Assembly (NCBI GenBank): GCA_938017825.1
Contig: CALIJE010000018.1
Coordinates: forward strand, 39,217-103,216
From: an uncultured Flavobacteriaceae bacterium
GTDB taxonomy: Bacteria; Bacteroidota; Bacteroidia; Flavobacteriales; Flavobacteriaceae
Direction: 5' to 3'
Length of the DNA: 64,000 bases
The stretch's first letter is position 1; each line of letters opens with the position of its first letter. Shown piece by piece: positions 63,333 to 64,000 of the stretch. The notes beneath the pieces are model-generated. The model was not told the DNA's origin. It ran no database searches and saw only the letters and a list, made by a program, of their open reading frames with translations. The position numbers were made by a program, and so were the translations under genes.

Positions 63333-64000
63333 AAAACTATTTATCGGTTCAAAACGTAGAATCACTTCCAAAATGGATATCAGAGGCAAGGGAAATTAAA
63401 AAAAACCCAATTGCCAACAAGTCATTAGGCTCGGGAAAGACCATTTGCTTACTGTTTTTCAACAATAGCTTACGAACCCGCTTAAGTACCCAGAAAGCAG
63501 CGATGAATTTGGGATTGGAGGTCATGGTCATGAATTTTGGAAGTGAAGGTTGGCAGCTAGAATTAGCTGATGGCACCATAATGAACCAGGACAAGGCCGA
63601 ACACATTAAAGAGGCCGCAAAAGTAATTTCCCAGTACTGTAGTATTTTGGCAATTCGAGCTTTCGCCTCCCTGACCGATAGGCGTAAAGATGAGGCCGAA
63701 GCTGTTCTAAACGGGTTTGCAAAATACGCTTCGGTTCCAATAGTGAATATGGAAAGTTCAGTGGGCCACCCGCTTCAAGCCTTGGCCGATGCAATTACAA
63801 TAGATGAAACTAATACCCTAAAAAGACCCAAAGTGGTTCTTTCCTGGGCGCCTCATCCTAAAGCCTTACCCCATGCCGTTGCAAATTCATTTGTTCAAAT
63901 GATGCAAATGAAAGATGCTGAATTCGTAATCACCCACCCAGCGGGATATGAACTAAATAAGGAAATTACAAAAGACGTTCGAATTGAATACGACCAGAAA
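63329..64000 (+). CDS. argF': N-succinyl/acetyl-ornithine carbamoyltransferase, 5' part
   Basis: First 224 residues of an ornithine-type carbamoyltransferase of the acyl-ornithine group (full length about 315); the reading frame is open at the window end. The carbamoyl-phosphate motif reads FFNNSLRTRLSTQ, with SLRTR in place of the STRT of classical OTCases, as in succinyl/acetylornithine enzymes. It makes N-acylcitrulline. The 90th residue, which I recall as a specificity position (Pro in the Bacteroides succinyl enzyme, Glu in acetyl enzymes), is Ala here (DKAEH). Confidence 0.92.
   Translation, partial: MKNYLSVQNVESLPKWISEAREIKKNPIANKSLGSGKTICLLFFNNSLRTRLSTQKAAMNLGLEVMVMNFGSEGWQLELADGTIMNQDKAEHIKEAAKVISQYCSILAIRAFASLTDRRKDEAEAVLNGFAKYASVPIVNMESSVGHPLQALADAITIDETNTLKRPKVVLSWAPHPKALPHAVANSFVQMMQMKDAEFVITHPAGYELNKEITKDVRIEYDQK

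Overview
The window looks like chromosome from a marine-type member of the Bacteroidetes, most likely Flavobacteriaceae. The signs are the succinyl/acetylornithine-type arginine operon (GNAT, argG, argC, proC, argD, argF'), flavobacterial -7-like promoter boxes (TAnnTTTG), few Shine-Dalgarno sequences, many Sec/lipobox exported proteins, a GH113-type hydrolase and a methylmalonyl-CoA mutase split into two subunits. I see no rRNA, tRNA, insertion sequence, phage or CRISPR array.

Region 1 (1-39.45 kb) is one very large catabolic locus of about 40 genes in eight or so transcription units. Every unit begins at a 17-bp palindrome AGTTAA-N5-TTAACT (seven loci, nine sites, two of them tandem pairs 16 bp apart). 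The palindrome ends on the first base of a -7-like box, so it should act as a repressor operator. The only regulator in the locus is a MarR-family protein (31792-32304). The first operon (106-9215) encodes an HMG-CoA-lyase-like aldolase, a LeuCD-type hydro-lyase, an AhpD-like protein, a class III CoA-transferase, a NicF/carbamoylsarcosine-amidase-type cysteine hydrolase, two PuuE/imidase-type deacetylase-fold enzymes, a BASS transporter and an SDR. The middle (9.2-31.7 kb) holds a second amidohydrolase, an exported cytochrome c with two Tat-type lipoprotein flavin amine oxidases, two DUF1838 proteins, four CpcT/CpeT (bilin lyase)-like proteins, five VOC proteins, two MDR reductases, a peroxiredoxin, an FGE-like protein, an alpha/beta hydrolase with an altered nucleophile, a nitrilase and an MFS transporter. 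The last unit (39383 to 32313, minus strand) is propionyl-CoA carboxylase plus methylmalonyl-CoA mutase.

My main inference is that Region 1 degrades linear tetrapyrroles (bilins or phycobilins) or a similar substrate yielding substituted maleimides. Bilin-binding-fold proteins and periplasmic oxidases would start the attack. Imidase, half-amidase, maleate-type hydratase, CoA-transferase and lyase would then turn the maleimides into 2-oxoacids and acyl-CoAs such as propionyl-CoA, which enters the TCA cycle as succinyl-CoA. The gene families are seen; the substrate is hypothesis.

Region 2 (39.45-58.3 kb) is ordinary accessory and envelope content without the palindrome: a WYL-regulator remnant, a murein amidase, an isoquinoline-oxidoreductase-like molybdenum enzyme (two genes), an MBL-fold hydrolase, an Omp85 protein, lipoproteins, a GH113-like hydrolase, a beta-barrel protein, a DUF547 protein, a flavoprotein/4Fe-4S membrane pair, a MORN-type protein and a glycosyltransferase group with a paraoxonase-like protein.

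Region 3 (58.3 kb to the end) is the arginine biosynthesis operon. It is preceded by a 27-codon leader ORF ending in RRRRP followed by hairpins, a likely arginine attenuator. The window ends inside argF'.
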